Assembly (NCBI GenBank): GCA_016714045.1
Contig: JADJNY010000002.1
Location: forward strand, 372,001-436,000
Direction: 5' to 3'
DNA: 64,000 nt
From: Planctomycetota bacterium
Lineage (GTDB): Bacteria; Planctomycetota; UBA1135; GCA-002686595
Numbering within the stretch: the stretch's first letter is position 1; the number at the start of each line of letters is the position of its first letter. This document shows, piece by piece, positions 33,592 to 43,618 of this stretch. A program made the translations under genes and the position numbers. A model generated the notes under the pieces. The model saw only the letters and a list, made by a program, of their open reading frames with translations, searched no databases and was not told where the DNA came from.

Positions 33592-35318
33592 GCCCCACGT
33601 CCACGATGCGTGACCGTGGCGATGCGAGCGAGCGCGGCGCGCCGGGGCTCGTGCTCGTCCTGCTCGCCGTGCTGACGCTCGCGGCGGGCTGGCTGCGCTT
33701 CGACGGCCTCGCTCGCCAACTCCCGTCCTCCCCCGAGCCCGACGACCACGCCGTCGTGCAGCTCGTGCAGCTGGAGGCCGGGGTCCCGCCCGCGGAGCGT
33801 CCTTCCGTCTTCGGTCGCTATCCGCTGCTGCTCGCGACGCTGGGCACGATCGCGCCCGAGGTCGCGCGCGCCAACGCCGACGCGCCGCTCGACGACCAGC
33901 CCGCGCCGCGGCGGAGCCCACGCTGCGTCTGCGCTGCATCGTTGCCTTGCTCGCGACGCTGGCGATCCCGCTCCTCTTCGTCCTCGCGCGTTCGTTCCTC
34001 CCGCCGTGGCCGTCCCTCCTCGCCGCGGCTTGGCTCGCGACGAGCTTGAACCACCTCTTGTTCTCGCAAGAGGCGCGACCGCACGCGCCGCACCTGACGT
34101 TCGTGCTGTTGGCGCTCGTCGCGACGCTCGCGCTGGCGCGGCGTCCGGGCCTCGCGCGCTCCCTCGCGGCGGGCGGAGCGTGCGCGCTCGCGTGCGCGAC
34201 GCTGCAGACCGGCGGCTTCACGCTCGCCGCGCTCGTCGCGGCGCACGTCGCCCCCGGCGTGGGCGACGCCGCGTGGAAGCGGAGGCGCTGGTTCTGCCTT
34301 TCCTCTCCCTCGCGCTGGCCGTTGGCGTCGCGCTCGCGTTCCTCCCGACGGGGCAGCAGCCCGACGCGGGCGTCGCCACGGCGGAGGGCGGAGTCGACGG
34401 CACTCAGGTGCGCCAGGGCGGGCTCCTGTTCGAGCTGGTCAAGTTCAACGGGCTCGGGTTCGCGCGCGGCTTCCGCCAGGTCTTCGTGCACGACCCTGCG
34501 CTGCTCGTCGCGGCGTGCTGCGGCTTCGTCGTGCTGCTCCCGCGCCTCCGGTCGGCCGCGCGCGACCCACGCGTGCTCGTGCTCGCCGCGCACGCCGTGC
34601 CGTACGGGGTCACGTGGGGGATGTACGCCTGGGTGTACGAGCGCTACTGGCTGCCGCTCTACCCGGTGCTCGCGCTGTGTGCCGCCGCGCTCTTGACCGC
34701 GGCCGCGCGAAGAGCGCGGTGGCCGGCGCTCGTCGCCGGGCTCGGGGCGGCGGTGTTCCTCGCCGTTCCCGTCGCGGTCGCCGCGCGCTTCGCGACGCTG
34801 GCGCGACGACCCGACACGGTGCGCGAGGCTGCGGACTGGCTCGTGCGCGCAACCGAGGGCGCGGGTGCGACGGTGCTCGCGACGCCGCAGCTCAACCTGC
34901 CGCTCGCCTACGCGGACGTACCCGAGCTCACGGTGCCCGAGTGGAAGCGCGCGCAGGCTTGACGGTCTGGCAGCGACGGCACCCGCTCGCGGCTTCGATC
35001 CAGCCGCGCTTCCGCGTGCGCAACCTCCCGCTCGAGGCGACGGCCAGCGACGACGCGCGGGCGGCCGAGGTCGTCGAGGGTCTGCTCGCGGAGCTCCGCC
35101 CGCGGTTCGTCGTGATCGAGGCGACGCGCTGGAACCGCTGGATTCCGCTCTCGTCGAAGCTGTGGACGACGGTGGTCGCCCGCGGCCCGGTCTTCGCGTC
35201 CGCCGGCGACGAGGACGGGACGCGCAGCAGCTTCTACCAGGACATCCCCGAGCCGATCCCGCGCCTCTTCGCGCTCGATCGCATGGGACCGCGCATCGAG
35301 ATCTACGAACTCGATTGA
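33588..35318 (+). pseudogene. Membrane glycosyltransferase-like protein 2, with three frameshifts
   Basis: Tandem paralogue of the preceding gene. The coding trace starts at ATG 33588 with TM1 (LVLVLLAVLTLAAGWLRF) and the acidic loop SSPEPDDHAVVQLVQLEAG. It changes frame at about 33905 (CCC to be read as CCCC gives DQP-RAAAEPTLRL), again at about 34262-34285 (into EALVLPFLSLALAVGVALAF), and again at about 34957 (into LTVWQRRHPLAAS). It ends DRMGPRIEIYELD at 35318. Each change is repaired by adding one base. Reading through, the protein has the same PMT/ArnT-like helices and a C-terminal soluble domain. Three identical-type errors in 1.7 kb mean either decay of a duplicate or poor base quality here. 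Confidence 0.7.
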
Positions 35319-35499
35319 GCGCACATCGGCCGGTCCCGCAGCGCAAGCCCTGCTCGCCGGGCAGCGCGCGCCCGACTCGCCGCGCCTCGACGATTGGACG
35401 CGGGCCCGCGAGGGAGCACACTGGGCCCGACGCGCCGCGATCGCGAGCCCGCCGGACTCGGCGCGCGCGCTCCCGGCCCGCGAGGACGGAGTCGAACGC

Positions 35500-36243
35500 A
35501 TGCAGCCGATCGTCGAGACGCGCGACCTCTACAAGTTCCACGAAGCGAGCGGGGAGAAGCAGGCCATCCTGCGCGGCATCTCGCTCTCCGTCGCGCCGGG
35601 CGAGTTCGTCTGCATCATGGGACCGAGCGGTTCGGGCAAGTCGACGCTCCTGCACTTGATCTCGGGGCTCGACCAGCCGTCCGCGGGCGAGATCGCGCTC
35701 GCGGGCAAGGACCTCGCGAAGCTCGCGCCCGACGAGCGCACGCTGCAGCGCCGGCGCACGGTCGGGTACGTGTTCCAGTTCTTCAACCTGCTCCCGAACC
35801 TGACGGTGCTCGAGAACGTCGGGCTCCCGCTCGCGATCGCCGGGACGGGGCCCGAACGCGAGGAAGCGCGCTTGAAGGAGCTCCTCGCGCGCCTCGGCCT
35901 CGCGGGAAAGGAGCGCTCGTTCCCGCACCAGCTGTCCGGGGGCGAGATGCAGCGCGTGTCGCTCGCGCGCGCGCTCGCGGGCGGGCAGCCGCTGCTCCTG
36001 TGCGACGAGCCGACCGGCAATCTGTCGCAGAAGGCGGGGCTCGAGGTCATGCAGCTCCTGCGCAGGTGCCGCGACGACGAGGGACGCGCGCTGCTGCTCG
36101 TGACGCACAACCCGCGCGACGCGGCGTTCGCCGACCGCGTCTTGTTCCTCGTCGACGGCGAGCTCGCGACGGAGCGCGAGCTCCGGGGGCCGAACCTGGC
36201 CGTCGAGGACGTCCATGCGGCGCTCGCCGCGCTCCACATCTGA
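35500..36243 (+). CDS. LolD/MacB-type ABC transporter ATP-binding protein
   Basis: A 247-residue ATPase with Walker A GPSGSGKST near residues 42-50, Q-loop FQFFNLLPNLTVLENVGLPL, signature LSGGEMQRVSLARAL, Walker B LLLCDEPTGNL and switch His in LLVTHNP. These match the MacB/LolD/FtsE subfamily that powers FtsX-type permeases for lipoprotein release, peptide or envelope-stress functions. It is directly followed by such a permease six bases later, forming one transporter operon. The signature has GEMQRV rather than GQQQRV, as is common in the subfamily. Confidence 0.93.
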   Translation: MQPIVETRDLYKFHEASGEKQAILRGISLSVAPGEFVCIMGPSGSGKSTLLHLISGLDQPSAGEIALAGKDLAKLAPDERTLQRRRTVGYVFQFFNLLPNLTVLENVGLPLAIAGTGPEREEARLKELLARLGLAGKERSFPHQLSGGEMQRVSLARALAGGQPLLLCDEPTGNLSQKAGLEVMQLLRRCRDDEGRALLLVTHNPRDAAFADRVLFLVDGELATERELRGPNLAVEDVHAALAALHI

Positions 36244-36249
36244 CCGCGC

Positions 36250-38898
36250 ATGTCGCTCACCTCCACGATCGCGGGCCGCAGCCTGCGCCAGCGCCCCGCG
36301 CGCACGCTCTTCTCGGTGCTCGGCATCGCGCTCGGCATCGCGACGGTCGTCGGTGTGTTCACGCTCGACCACAACACGCTGCTCGGGCTCGCGCTGCCCG
36401 GCACGAGCGACTGGCGGCCCGCGCTCGAAGTGCGCCCCGCGGAGGGCGTCGCCGATCCGAAGGGGGAGCTCGAGCAGACCGCCGGCGTCGCGGGCGTGTC
36501 GAGCGTGTTCCAGAACGAGGCCGTCGTGCGCCGCAGGACGCCGCTCCCCGACGGGACGAGCGCGCGGCGCGTGCGCGAGGGCTCCAGCGAGAGCGACGCC
36601 GACCTGAAGACGCGCGCGCGGCTCTTCGCGCTCGACGGCGACGCGCTCGAGCGCATCGAGGCTGTGCGCCTGCTCGAAGGTCGGCTGCTCGATCCGACGG
36701 CGCGCGAGCGCGAGGTGTTGATCGGCACCGGGCTCGCGGAGTCGCTCGGGCTCTCCGTCGGCGACGGCGTGCTCTTGTCGCGTCCGCGGCGTCCGCCCGC
36801 GGAACAGTGCGTCGACGGCGAGCTCAAGACGCCCGAGCGCCAGCCCGGCGAGCTCGCGCCCGAGCTCGACTTCACGGTCGTCGGCGTCCTCGCGCGCGAG
36901 AACCTCGGCCGGCGCGCGCAGGGCGTGGTGCTCGTGATCGACTCGGCGTGGGCGAAGGAGCTCTACAAGGGCGCGCGCCTCGACCCCGTGTACTGGGTGA
37001 AGCAGGACCCGAAGGTCGACATCGAGAAGCTGCGCACGAGCCTCGGCGCGTCGTTTTCGTACGACCTGAACAAGAGCGTGCTCGTCGGCGCGGCGGCGGA
37101 CGAGCGCGCGTTCCGCAACGGCGTGCGCATGGCGGGATTGCTCGCGCTCGTGCTCGGTCTCTACGTCATCTTCCACACGCTGTCGATCTCGCTCGTCGAG
37201 CGCGTGCGCGAGGTCGCGACGCTCGACGCGCTCGGCGCGACGCGCGGGCAGATCACGCGCATCTTCCTGTCGGAGGCGCTCGTCATCGCGGGGCTTGCGG
37301 CCGTCGTCGGCATCGCAGGCGGACTCGGGCCTGCGCCGGGGCTCCTGCTCTTCGGCGTGACGACGCTCGGCACGGGGCACCGGATCACGCTGTTCGACGT
37401 GCCCTGGCCCGAGGTCGCCGCGCTCACGGCCGCGGGCGTCGGGATCGCGCTCCTGGGCTCCGTGTACCCGCTCCTGCGCGCGCGCCACACGAGCAGCGCG
37501 CAGGCGCTGCGCGGCGAGGAGCACCTCGGCAACGCGGGCGTCGCGCGCGGATTCCACTTGTTCGCGGCGCTCCTGCTCGTCGGGCTCTTGCCCGGGCTCT
37601 ACTTCGTGATCGTGCCCGTCGTGGGGGAGGCGCAGGGCGAGCTCGTCGGCGCGGTGCTCGTCGGCGTCGGGTTCCTCGCGCTGCTCGTCGTGCTTCCGCT
37701 CGTCGTGCCGGCGCTGTTCAACCGCGTGTCGAGCGCCATTGCGCGGCCGCTCGCGGCGCTGTGGACGTTCTCCGGCCGAATGGCGGCGCGTTCGATCCGC
37801 GAGAGCCGCACGCGCGTGCCCGTGTCGGCCGCGGCGCTCGCGCTCGTCGCGGCGGCGTTCGTCGGCCTGAAGGGCATGACGCGCAGTCTGCGCGCCGAGA
37901 TCGAGCAGTGGGCGCAGGGCGCGATCGTCGACAAGGTGTACTTGGGCGGCCTCGCGAACGTCCCCATGGCCGAGCTGCGCGCGCAGTTCGCGCGCTACCC
38001 TGGCTTCGTCGCGCTCGAGAACGGCGGAGCGCGCAGCTACGTGCCGTTCCTCTTGCTCGGGCAGCGCGCGAGCGAGGTCGCCGCGTTCGGACCGCTGAAG
38101 GACGACCCGGCGCTCGCCGCGCGCTTCGCGAGCGGAACGGGCGTCATCGTGTCGAAGCGCCTCGCGAAGCACTTGGGCTACCACGTCGGCGACCGCGTGC
38201 ACGTCGCGAACGCGAGCGGGAGCGTGCAGGACCTCGAGGTGCTCGCGATCAGCGACGCGTACGGCTACTTCCCGCATCCCGACGAGCGCATCTACGGCGT
38301 CGTACCCGACGAGTACGTGCGCCGCGCGTTCTGCATCGACGTCGAGCGCGTCAGCGAGTGCGCCGTCGTGCTCCATCCCGGCACGGATCCGGACGTCGTG
38401 AAGGCCGCGGTGCGCGAGCTCTACCCCGACCTGCGCGTCCTGCGCTACGAACCCGGACGCGCGCTGCTCGACGCGCACCTCGCGGACATCGACCGCGACT
38501 TCCGGCTGTTCGACCTGATCCTGACGCTGACCGCGCTGCTCGCGGGGCTCGGCGTGTTGAATGGACAGCTGCTCGCTGCGCTCGAGCGCGCGAAGGAGCT
38601 CGGCGTGCTCAAGGCGCTCGGCACGAGCCGCCGCCAGATCGCGGGCATGGTGCTGTGCGAGGCGCTCGTGATCGGGCTCTTCGGCGGCCTGCTCGGGACC
38701 GCGCTCGGCGCCGGGCTGACGCCGGTGATCGTGCGCGCACTCGAGGGGTTGTCGGGTCTCGAGCTCCCGCACGTCGGCGCCGGTCCCTGGCTCGTCCTGT
38801 GCCCGCTCGGCTCGGTCGTGGTCGCGGTCCTCGCCGCGCTCTACCCGGTCCTGCGGATGCAGCGGATGGACGCGGTCGCGGCGGTGCGGACGGGGTGA
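36250..38898 (+). CDS. FtsX-like ABC transporter permease (double)
   Basis: An 882-residue membrane protein with the layout of fused or double FtsX/MacB permeases: TM1 after a short N-terminus (TIAGRSLRQRPARTLFSVLG), a periplasmic MacB-PCD-like domain (residues about 50-280), three TMs with the FtsX motif (TLDALGATRGQITRIFLSEA), a central TM group, a second periplasmic domain and a last FtsX unit (ELGVLKALGTSRRQIAGMVL) with TMs to the end. With the ATPase upstream it should act as a mechanotransmission-type exporter or lipoprotein extractor across the inner membrane. Substrate cannot be told from sequence; no outer-membrane or adaptor gene is adjacent. Confidence 0.92.
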   Translation: MSLTSTIAGRSLRQRPARTLFSVLGIALGIATVVGVFTLDHNTLLGLALPGTSDWRPALEVRPAEGVADPKGELEQTAGVAGVSSVFQNEAVVRRRTPLPDGTSARRVREGSSESDADLKTRARLFALDGDALERIEAVRLLEGRLLDPTAREREVLIGTGLAESLGLSVGDGVLLSRPRRPPAEQCVDGELKTPERQPGELAPELDFTVVGVLARENLGRRAQGVVLVIDSAWAKELYKGARLDPVYWVKQDPKVDIEKLRTSLGASFSYDLNKSVLVGAAADERAFRNGVRMAGLLALVLGLYVIFHTLSISLVERVREVATLDALGATRGQITRIFLSEALVIAGLAAVVGIAGGLGPAPGLLLFGVTTLGTGHRITLFDVPWPEVAALTAAGVGIALLGSVYPLLRARHTSSAQALRGEEHLGNAGVARGFHLFAALLLVGLLPGLYFVIVPVVGEAQGELVGAVLVGVGFLALLVVLPLVVPALFNRVSSAIARPLAALWTFSGRMAARSIRESRTRVPVSAAALALVAAAFVGLKGMTRSLRAEIEQWAQGAIVDKVYLGGLANVPMAELRAQFARYPGFVALENGGARSYVPFLLLGQRASEVAAFGPLKDDPALAARFASGTGVIVSKRLAKHLGYHVGDRVHVANASGSVQDLEVLAISDAYGYFPHPDERIYGVVPDEYVRRAFCIDVERVSECAVVLHPGTDPDVVKAAVRELYPDLRVLRYEPGRALLDAHLADIDRDFRLFDLILTLTALLAGLGVLNGQLLAALERAKELGVLKALGTSRRQIAGMVLCEALVIGLFGGLLGTALGAGLTPVIVRALEGLSGLELPHVGAGPWLVLCPLGSVVVAVLAALYPVLRMQRMDAVAAVRTG

Positions 38899-38913
38899 CC
38901 CGCGCGGGCGGGT
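38898..38913 (+). terminator. Hairpin at the end of the ABC transporter operon
   Basis: A 6-bp ACCCGC/GCGGGT stem with a four-base loop starts at the permease stop codon. Further GC-rich inverted segments (GGGCCC ... GGGCCC) follow before a CTTCTTT stretch near 38962. A terminator is plausible but not classical. Confidence 0.35.
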
Positions 38914-39119
38914 ACAGGGGGCCCGAGGGGGACCGGGCCCGGCCTCGGGCGCGCGCCGCGCTTCTTTAAGGAAGGCTCGCTCCGTCGAGGCCTTTGCACG
39001 CCCCCAGGATCGGGCCCCCGATCGGCCCCGCGGATCAGGCGCCGGATCGGCTCGGGGCCGAAACTCCCTGAAGGATTGCACCCGGAGAGCCGATGGGTAT
39101 ACTCCCGACCCCCAAGAGC

Positions 39120-39196
39120 GGGGACGTAGCTCAATTGGTTAGAGTACCGGCCTGTCACGCCGGTGGTTGCGGGTTCGAGTCCCGTCGTCCTCGCCA
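39120..39196 (+). tRNA. tRNA-Asp (GTC)
   Basis: A 77-base cloverleaf: acceptor GGGGACG pairs with CGTCCTC, D arm with AGCTCAATTGGTTAGAGT, anticodon stem CCGGC/GCCGG around loop CTGTCAC with anticodon GTC at 39154-39156, T arm GCGGG-TTCGAGT-CCCGT, discriminator G and an encoded CCA at 39194-39196. This is the standard bacterial tRNA-Asp. No repeat of its 3' end, as expected at an integrated element's far border, was noticed within the window. Confidence 0.97.
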
Positions 39197-39531
39197 TCTC
39201 CTTCCCTCGAATCGGCACTGGCAGCGTGCCCGTGAGGGGGGCCGGTGGCCCACCGTGGCCGCTTGAGCCGGTCGGAGTCCCCCGCCTTCTGTGGCTTCGA
39301 CCCGAGGGATGACGTGCCCGTTCACGACCGGCCGCAGCGTGGGGAGCGCATCGACCTGGGTGCCCTCGTCGGCCAGTGTCGGTCGTCTTCGCTCGGTGGC
39401 GCAGCCGACCCTGAGCACCGGCGAAGCCTGTCGAATCCCGCGGTGCGAGCTACCGGAACGGACGCTCGGTGTCGCCGCGCACGCGGACTCCTGAACGGCG
39501 CTACGCTGGGTGGGCTCTCCTGCCCCCGCTC
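39197..39531. other. Spacer between tRNA-Asp and the kinase gene (335 bp)
   Basis: No protein-like frame or RNA gene is seen. Minus-strand frames crossing into the tRNA give the familiar spurious RRDSNPQPP and TTGLEPATTGVTGR peptides that arise from reading tRNA genes. The kinase promoter presumably lies here but no motif stands out. Confidence 0.45.
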
Positions 39532-42297
39532 ATGCCCCCGGATTCCCGGTCCTCACCTGATCCGCGCCAGTTGCAGGCGCTGTTCGATCAGGCGCTCGCC
39601 CTCCCCGCCCACGAACGCGCGGCGTTCGTGGCGGCGCGCTCTGCCGGCGATCCGGTGTTGGAAGGACGCCTGCACACCATGCTGCAGGCCGCGGCGGACG
39701 AGGCGTTGGAGCGCCCGGTGCCCGTGACCGCGGCGCGGGACGAAGACGTCGGCGCAGAGATCGGGCCCTATCGACTGCTCGAGCAGCTCGGCGAAGGCGG
39801 CTTCGGCCGCGTCTTCCTCGCGCAGCAGGACGAGCCCGTCGTGCGCCAGGTCGCGCTCAAGGTGCTCAAGCTCGGCATGGACACGCGCCAGGTCGTCGCG
39901 CGCTTCGAGCAGGAGCGGCAGGCGCTGGCGATGATGGACCATCCGCACATCGCACGCGTGATCGACGCGGGCGCCACGGCGGCGGGTCGGCCGTTCTTCG
40001 TGATGGAGCTCGTGCGCGGTCTCTCGATCGTCGAGCACTGCGACCGCAATCAGTTCGCGATCGAGGCGCGTTTGGAGCTCTTCGTCCAGGTCTGCGACGC
40101 CGTGCAGCACGCGCACGGCAAGGGCGTGATCCACCGCGACATCAAGTCGAGCAACGTGCTGGTCGCGATCCAGGACGACCGGCCGCACGCCAAGGTGATC
40201 GACTTCGGCGTCGCCAAGGCGACGTCGCAGCGGCTGACCGACAAGACGCTGCAGACCGAGCATCGGCAGATGATCGGCACGTTGCAGTACATGAGCCCCG
40301 AGCAGGCCGAGGGGTCGCTCGACCTCGACACGCGCACGGACGTCTACTCGCTCGGCATCCTGCTCTACGAGCTCTTGACCGGCTCGACGCCGTTCGACGC
40401 GCGCTGGCTGCGCGACGCGATGCCCAGCGACCTCCCGAAGCTGATCCGCGACACGCCTCCTCCGCGGCCGTCGACGCGCATGTCGGCGTCCGACGAGCGC
40501 GTGGTCGACATCGCGCGGCAGCGGCGCAGCGAACCGCGGCAGCTCGGCATGCGCTTGCGCGGCGAGCTTGACTGGATCGTCATGAAGGCGATCGAGAAGG
40601 ACCGCGAGCGGCGCTACGACACGGCCGCCGCGCTGGGCCTCGACGTGCAACGGCATCTGCGCGGCGAGGCGATCGCCGCGGCGCCGCCGAGCACTGCCTA
40701 TCGGCTGCGGAAGTTCGTCGGCCGCAATCGCACTCTGGTCGGGGCGATCGCCGCGGTCGCGCTGGCGCTCGTGCTCGGCGTGATCGGCACGTCGATCGCG
40801 CTGGTGCGCGCGCTCGACGAGAAGGCGCGCGCGGACGCGGCCGTGCTCGCCGAGGGCCAGGCGAAGACCACGGCGCAGCAGAACGAGCGGGAGGCCCGCG
40901 AACAGGCGCGCCTCGCGGCCATCGCGCAGGAGAAGGAGGCCAAGGCGCGCCAGCGGGCCGAGACGATTCGCGACTTCGTCGTCGCCGCGCTGCGAGCCGG
41001 GGACGCATCGCGGAGCGGCGGCCGCGCCGACGCGACGATCGTGCAGGCGATGGACAACGCGATCGCGGACGTCGACTCGGACCGCTTCCGCGACGATCCG
41101 GCCACCGCTGCCGACCTGCGGCTGACGATCGCCAACATCCTGCGCACGAACGGCCGCTTCGACACGGCGCTCGTGCAGTCCGAAGCCGCGCTGGCGGCGC
41201 TGCAAGAGCTGCACGCCGGCGATGCGTCGGAGGTCGCCGAGGCCCTGTGCGAGGTCGGCAACATCCTCGATCGTCTCGGCCGGCGCGAGGAGAGCGAGCG
41301 CCACACGCGCGAGTCGCTCGAGATGTACGAACGGCTCTACAGCGGCGACAACTACCACATCGCCGCGCTGCGCAGCAATCTCGGCGACCGCCTGCACCAG
41401 CAGGGTCGCATCGACGAGGCGCGGCCGCTGCTCGAGGACGCGGTGGCGATGATGCGGCGGCTCGACCGCGGCGCCGAGCTGGCGAAGGCGCTCGGCAACC
41501 TCGCGCAGCTGCGCGAAGCGCTGGGCGACAAGGACGCGGCCCAGCTTCTCTACGAGGAAGCGCTCGCGGTCCAGCGGCGCGAGGACCGCGGCGACCACCC
41601 AGACCTTGCCGTCGCGATCAACAACCTGGCGGTGTTCTGCGCCGGGAAGGGCGACGTCGAACGCGGAGATGCGCTCCTCTCCGAGGCGCTCGCGATGCGG
41701 CAACGCATGTTCCATGGCGATCACCCGGTGGTCGCCGAATCGCTGCTCAACCTCGCCTTCCTGCGCGCGACCAACGACAAGCCCGAGGAGGCCGTTCCGT
41801 TGCTCGAAGAGGCGCTGGCCATGAATCAGCGGCTGTTCCCGGGCGCGCATCCCAACGTGGCGCACGGCCTCTACACGCTCGGCTCAGCGCGGCTCGCTCT
41901 CGCCGACGCCGCGGCGGCGGAGGAGGCCTTCGACCAGTCCCTCACGATGCACCGCGCGTTGTTCGAAGGCGATCACATCGGCACCGCCATGAGCTTGGCC
42001 AAGCGCGGCCGCGCCCGCGCTGCGCAAACGGGCAAGGAGTCCGGCGCCCGCGGCGACTACGATGAGGCGCTGGCGATGCTGCGGCGCATGCCGGAGGGCC
42101 GCGCACCGATGTGCGAGCTGATCTGGAGCTCGGCGCAACTGCGCCTCGCCGCCGACGACCAGCGCGGGGCGCTGACGGAGCTCGAGGAGCTCGTGCCGCT
42201 GGCCACTGCCGTGTTCGCTGCCGGTTCGTCGCGCCTCCGGACCTATCGAGAGGCGCTGGAGGCCTGCCGCAAGGCGGTCGAGGCGACGCGGCGCTGA
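39532..42297 (+). CDS. Transmembrane Ser/Thr protein kinase with TPRs
   Basis: A 921-residue Hanks-type kinase of the planctomycete/myxobacterial kind. A short N-terminal helical region (residues 1-75) precedes the kinase domain: glycine loop LGEGGFGRVFLA at 86-97, VALK with Lys110, catalytic HRDIKSSNVLV, DFGVAKA, and MSPEQAEG. One TM helix follows at about 405-430 (LVGAIAAVALALVLGVIGTS), then a coiled coil rich in Ala/Glu/Arg, then at least six tetratricopeptide repeats of the kinesin-light-chain style (AVAINNLAVFCAGKGDVERG; AESLLNLAFLRATNDKPEEA; AHGLYTLGSARLALADAAAA). The kinase faces the cytoplasm and the TPR part is outside. The start at 39532 is chosen over a GTG at 39469. Substrates and ligands unknown. 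Confidence 0.92.
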   Translation: MPPDSRSSPDPRQLQALFDQALALPAHERAAFVAARSAGDPVLEGRLHTMLQAAADEALERPVPVTAARDEDVGAEIGPYRLLEQLGEGGFGRVFLAQQDEPVVRQVALKVLKLGMDTRQVVARFEQERQALAMMDHPHIARVIDAGATAAGRPFFVMELVRGLSIVEHCDRNQFAIEARLELFVQVCDAVQHAHGKGVIHRDIKSSNVLVAIQDDRPHAKVIDFGVAKATSQRLTDKTLQTEHRQMIGTLQYMSPEQAEGSLDLDTRTDVYSLGILLYELLTGSTPFDARWLRDAMPSDLPKLIRDTPPPRPSTRMSASDERVVDIARQRRSEPRQLGMRLRGELDWIVMKAIEKDRERRYDTAAALGLDVQRHLRGEAIAAAPPSTAYRLRKFVGRNRTLVGAIAAVALALVLGVIGTSIALVRALDEKARADAAVLAEGQAKTTAQQNEREAREQARLAAIAQEKEAKARQRAETIRDFVVAALRAGDASRSGGRADATIVQAMDNAIADVDSDRFRDDPATAADLRLTIANILRTNGRFDTALVQSEAALAALQELHAGDASEVAEALCEVGNILDRLGRREESERHTRESLEMYERLYSGDNYHIAALRSNLGDRLHQQGRIDEARPLLEDAVAMMRRLDRGAELAKALGNLAQLREALGDKDAAQLLYEEALAVQRREDRGDHPDLAVAINNLAVFCAGKGDVERGDALLSEALAMRQRMFHGDHPVVAESLLNLAFLRATNDKPEEAVPLLEEALAMNQRLFPGAHPNVAHGLYTLGSARLALADAAAAEEAFDQSLTMHRALFEGDHIGTAMSLAKRGRARAAQTGKESGARGDYDEALAMLRRMPEGRAPMCELIWSSAQLRLAADDQRGALTELEELVPLATAVFAAGSSRLRTYREALEACRKAVEATRR

Positions 42298-42566
42298 CGA
42301 GCGCCGATTCCTGCGCGTGCCGCGATTCCGCACGTGGACATCGAGGTCGTCGTGTCGCGCGCACGAGCGCTTCGTCGCCCGCAGAACCGGCCGATCAAGT
42401 GAGGCTCGGCGGGACCGCGAAACAGCCCGGCCCCGGGCCACCTCGGACCGCGGGATCGCCCCGCGCTTCGACTCCAAGCTCGGGTGGGCGACGCTGGCCC
42501 GTGCGCGATCTCGGAAGCTGCTGCGCCAACGAACGCACGTTCGAGCTAGAGTCGCGTTCCGCGCAC

Positions 42567-43445
42567 ATGAAGAAGGAAAGTCCGAGCGAAGACCGCCGCC
42601 CCCCGGAGCCGAGCTCGTCCTGGGTCGAGCCCGAGCTCGCGCCCGCGCTCCGCGTCGAGCCGATCGGGTTCCTGCGCAGCGGGAAGCGCACGAAGTTCGC
42701 GCTCCCGCACCAGCCGCTCGGCGACGAGGAGGAGCGCAACGCGGTCGAACTCGTGCCGGGGAAGCAGCTCGAGCAGGCCGTGCAGGACCTCGCGGGCTTC
42801 GAGCGGATCTGGCTCGTCTTCTGGTTCCACCGCAACCAGCGCTGGAAGCCGCAGGTGCTCCCGCCGCGCGGCGGCAGGCAGAAGCGCGGCGTCTTCGCGA
42901 CGCGCTCGCCGCATCGCCCGAACCCGATCGGCATCACGCCGGTGCGCCTCGTCTCCGTCGAGAAGCGCCGGCTCGTCGTGGGGGAGGTCGACCTCGTCGA
43001 CGGGACGCCGATCCTCGACATCAAACCGTACGTCCCCGCGATCGACGCGTTCCCGGGGAGCCGCGCGGGTTGGGTCGACGAGCTCGAGCGCGAGCGAGCG
43101 GACGCTCCGCGCTTCCGCGTCGTGCTCTCCGAGCTCGCCGAGGCGCAGGCCGCATTCCTGCGCGACGATTGGGGCCTCGACGTCGTCGAGCGCGCCGCAG
43201 CGCGCCTCGCCGTCGACCCGAGCCCGCATCGCACGCGGCGCATCCAGCGGCTCGGGAGCGAGCTCCGCATGTCGTGCGGCGCGTGGCGCGTGTTCTTCGA
43301 CGTCGCGGGGGAGGTCGTCCACGTGCTGCGCCTGGCTCCCGGGTATCCACCCGCGTACCTCGCCGATCCCGCGAAGACCCGCATCGCGGATCGAGCGGCG
43401 CAGATCGCGTTCGGCGCGCGGTGGCCGGAGTCCGCACTCCCGTGA
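42567..43445 (+). CDS. TrmO-type tRNA (N6-threonylcarbamoyladenosine(37)-N6)-methyltransferase
   Basis: A 292-residue protein of the TsaA/TrmO (UPF0066) family, which uses SAM to methylate t6A37 to m6t6A37 in tRNA-Thr decoding ACY. The beta-barrel fingerprint is clear: PIGFLRSGKRTKFALPHQP near residue 32, then ATRSPHRPNPIGITPVRL, VDLVDGTPILDIKPYVP. A C-terminal domain with RFRVVLSELAEAQAAFL and a final SCGAWRVFFD segment matches the longer members with an extra C-terminal region. The ATG at 42567 is the only good start. It is preceded by a 269-bp gap with nothing recognisable. Confidence 0.9.
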   Translation: MKKESPSEDRRPPEPSSSWVEPELAPALRVEPIGFLRSGKRTKFALPHQPLGDEEERNAVELVPGKQLEQAVQDLAGFERIWLVFWFHRNQRWKPQVLPPRGGRQKRGVFATRSPHRPNPIGITPVRLVSVEKRRLVVGEVDLVDGTPILDIKPYVPAIDAFPGSRAGWVDELERERADAPRFRVVLSELAEAQAAFLRDDWGLDVVERAAARLAVDPSPHRTRRIQRLGSELRMSCGAWRVFFDVAGEVVHVLRLAPGYPPAYLADPAKTRIADRAAQIAFGARWPESALP

Positions 43446-43618
43446 GGGGCTCGCCTCGGGGCCGGCGCCCGAGCGCTTTCGGCGCGCCGCGCGCGGCGTA
43501 CGCTTCCCATCCGGCCCGCACGACGCCGTCGGCCCGCTTTCGACGCCGGGGAGCGCCCCGCGGCCCGCGCTCGAGCGTCGCGCTCAACCTCGCGGACGAT
43601 CCGTCCGATGCCAGCTCG

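Noticed and set aside
35394..38969. A 1191-codon plus-strand frame over the ABC transporter
   Set aside because: Shifted-frame shadow of the ATPase and permease genes, with Arg/Ala-rich composition and no motifs.
32875..39081. A 2068-codon open frame on the minus strand
   Set aside because: It is antisense to the glycosyltransferases, the ABC transporter and more. Its composition (Arg, Ala, Glu, His, Asp in low-complexity runs) is that of a GC-rich shadow, and the sense strand has clear homologous genes.
38841..39418. Minus-strand frames with TTGLEPATTGVTGR and RRDSNPQPP peptides
   Set aside because: These are well-known false proteins made by reading through a tRNA gene; they overlap tRNA-Asp at 39120-39196.
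39120..42297. Integrated island at tRNA-Asp carrying the kinase gene
   Set aside because: No integrase and no repeat of the tRNA 3' end were found; a slight impression of different codon preference in the kinase gene is not enough.
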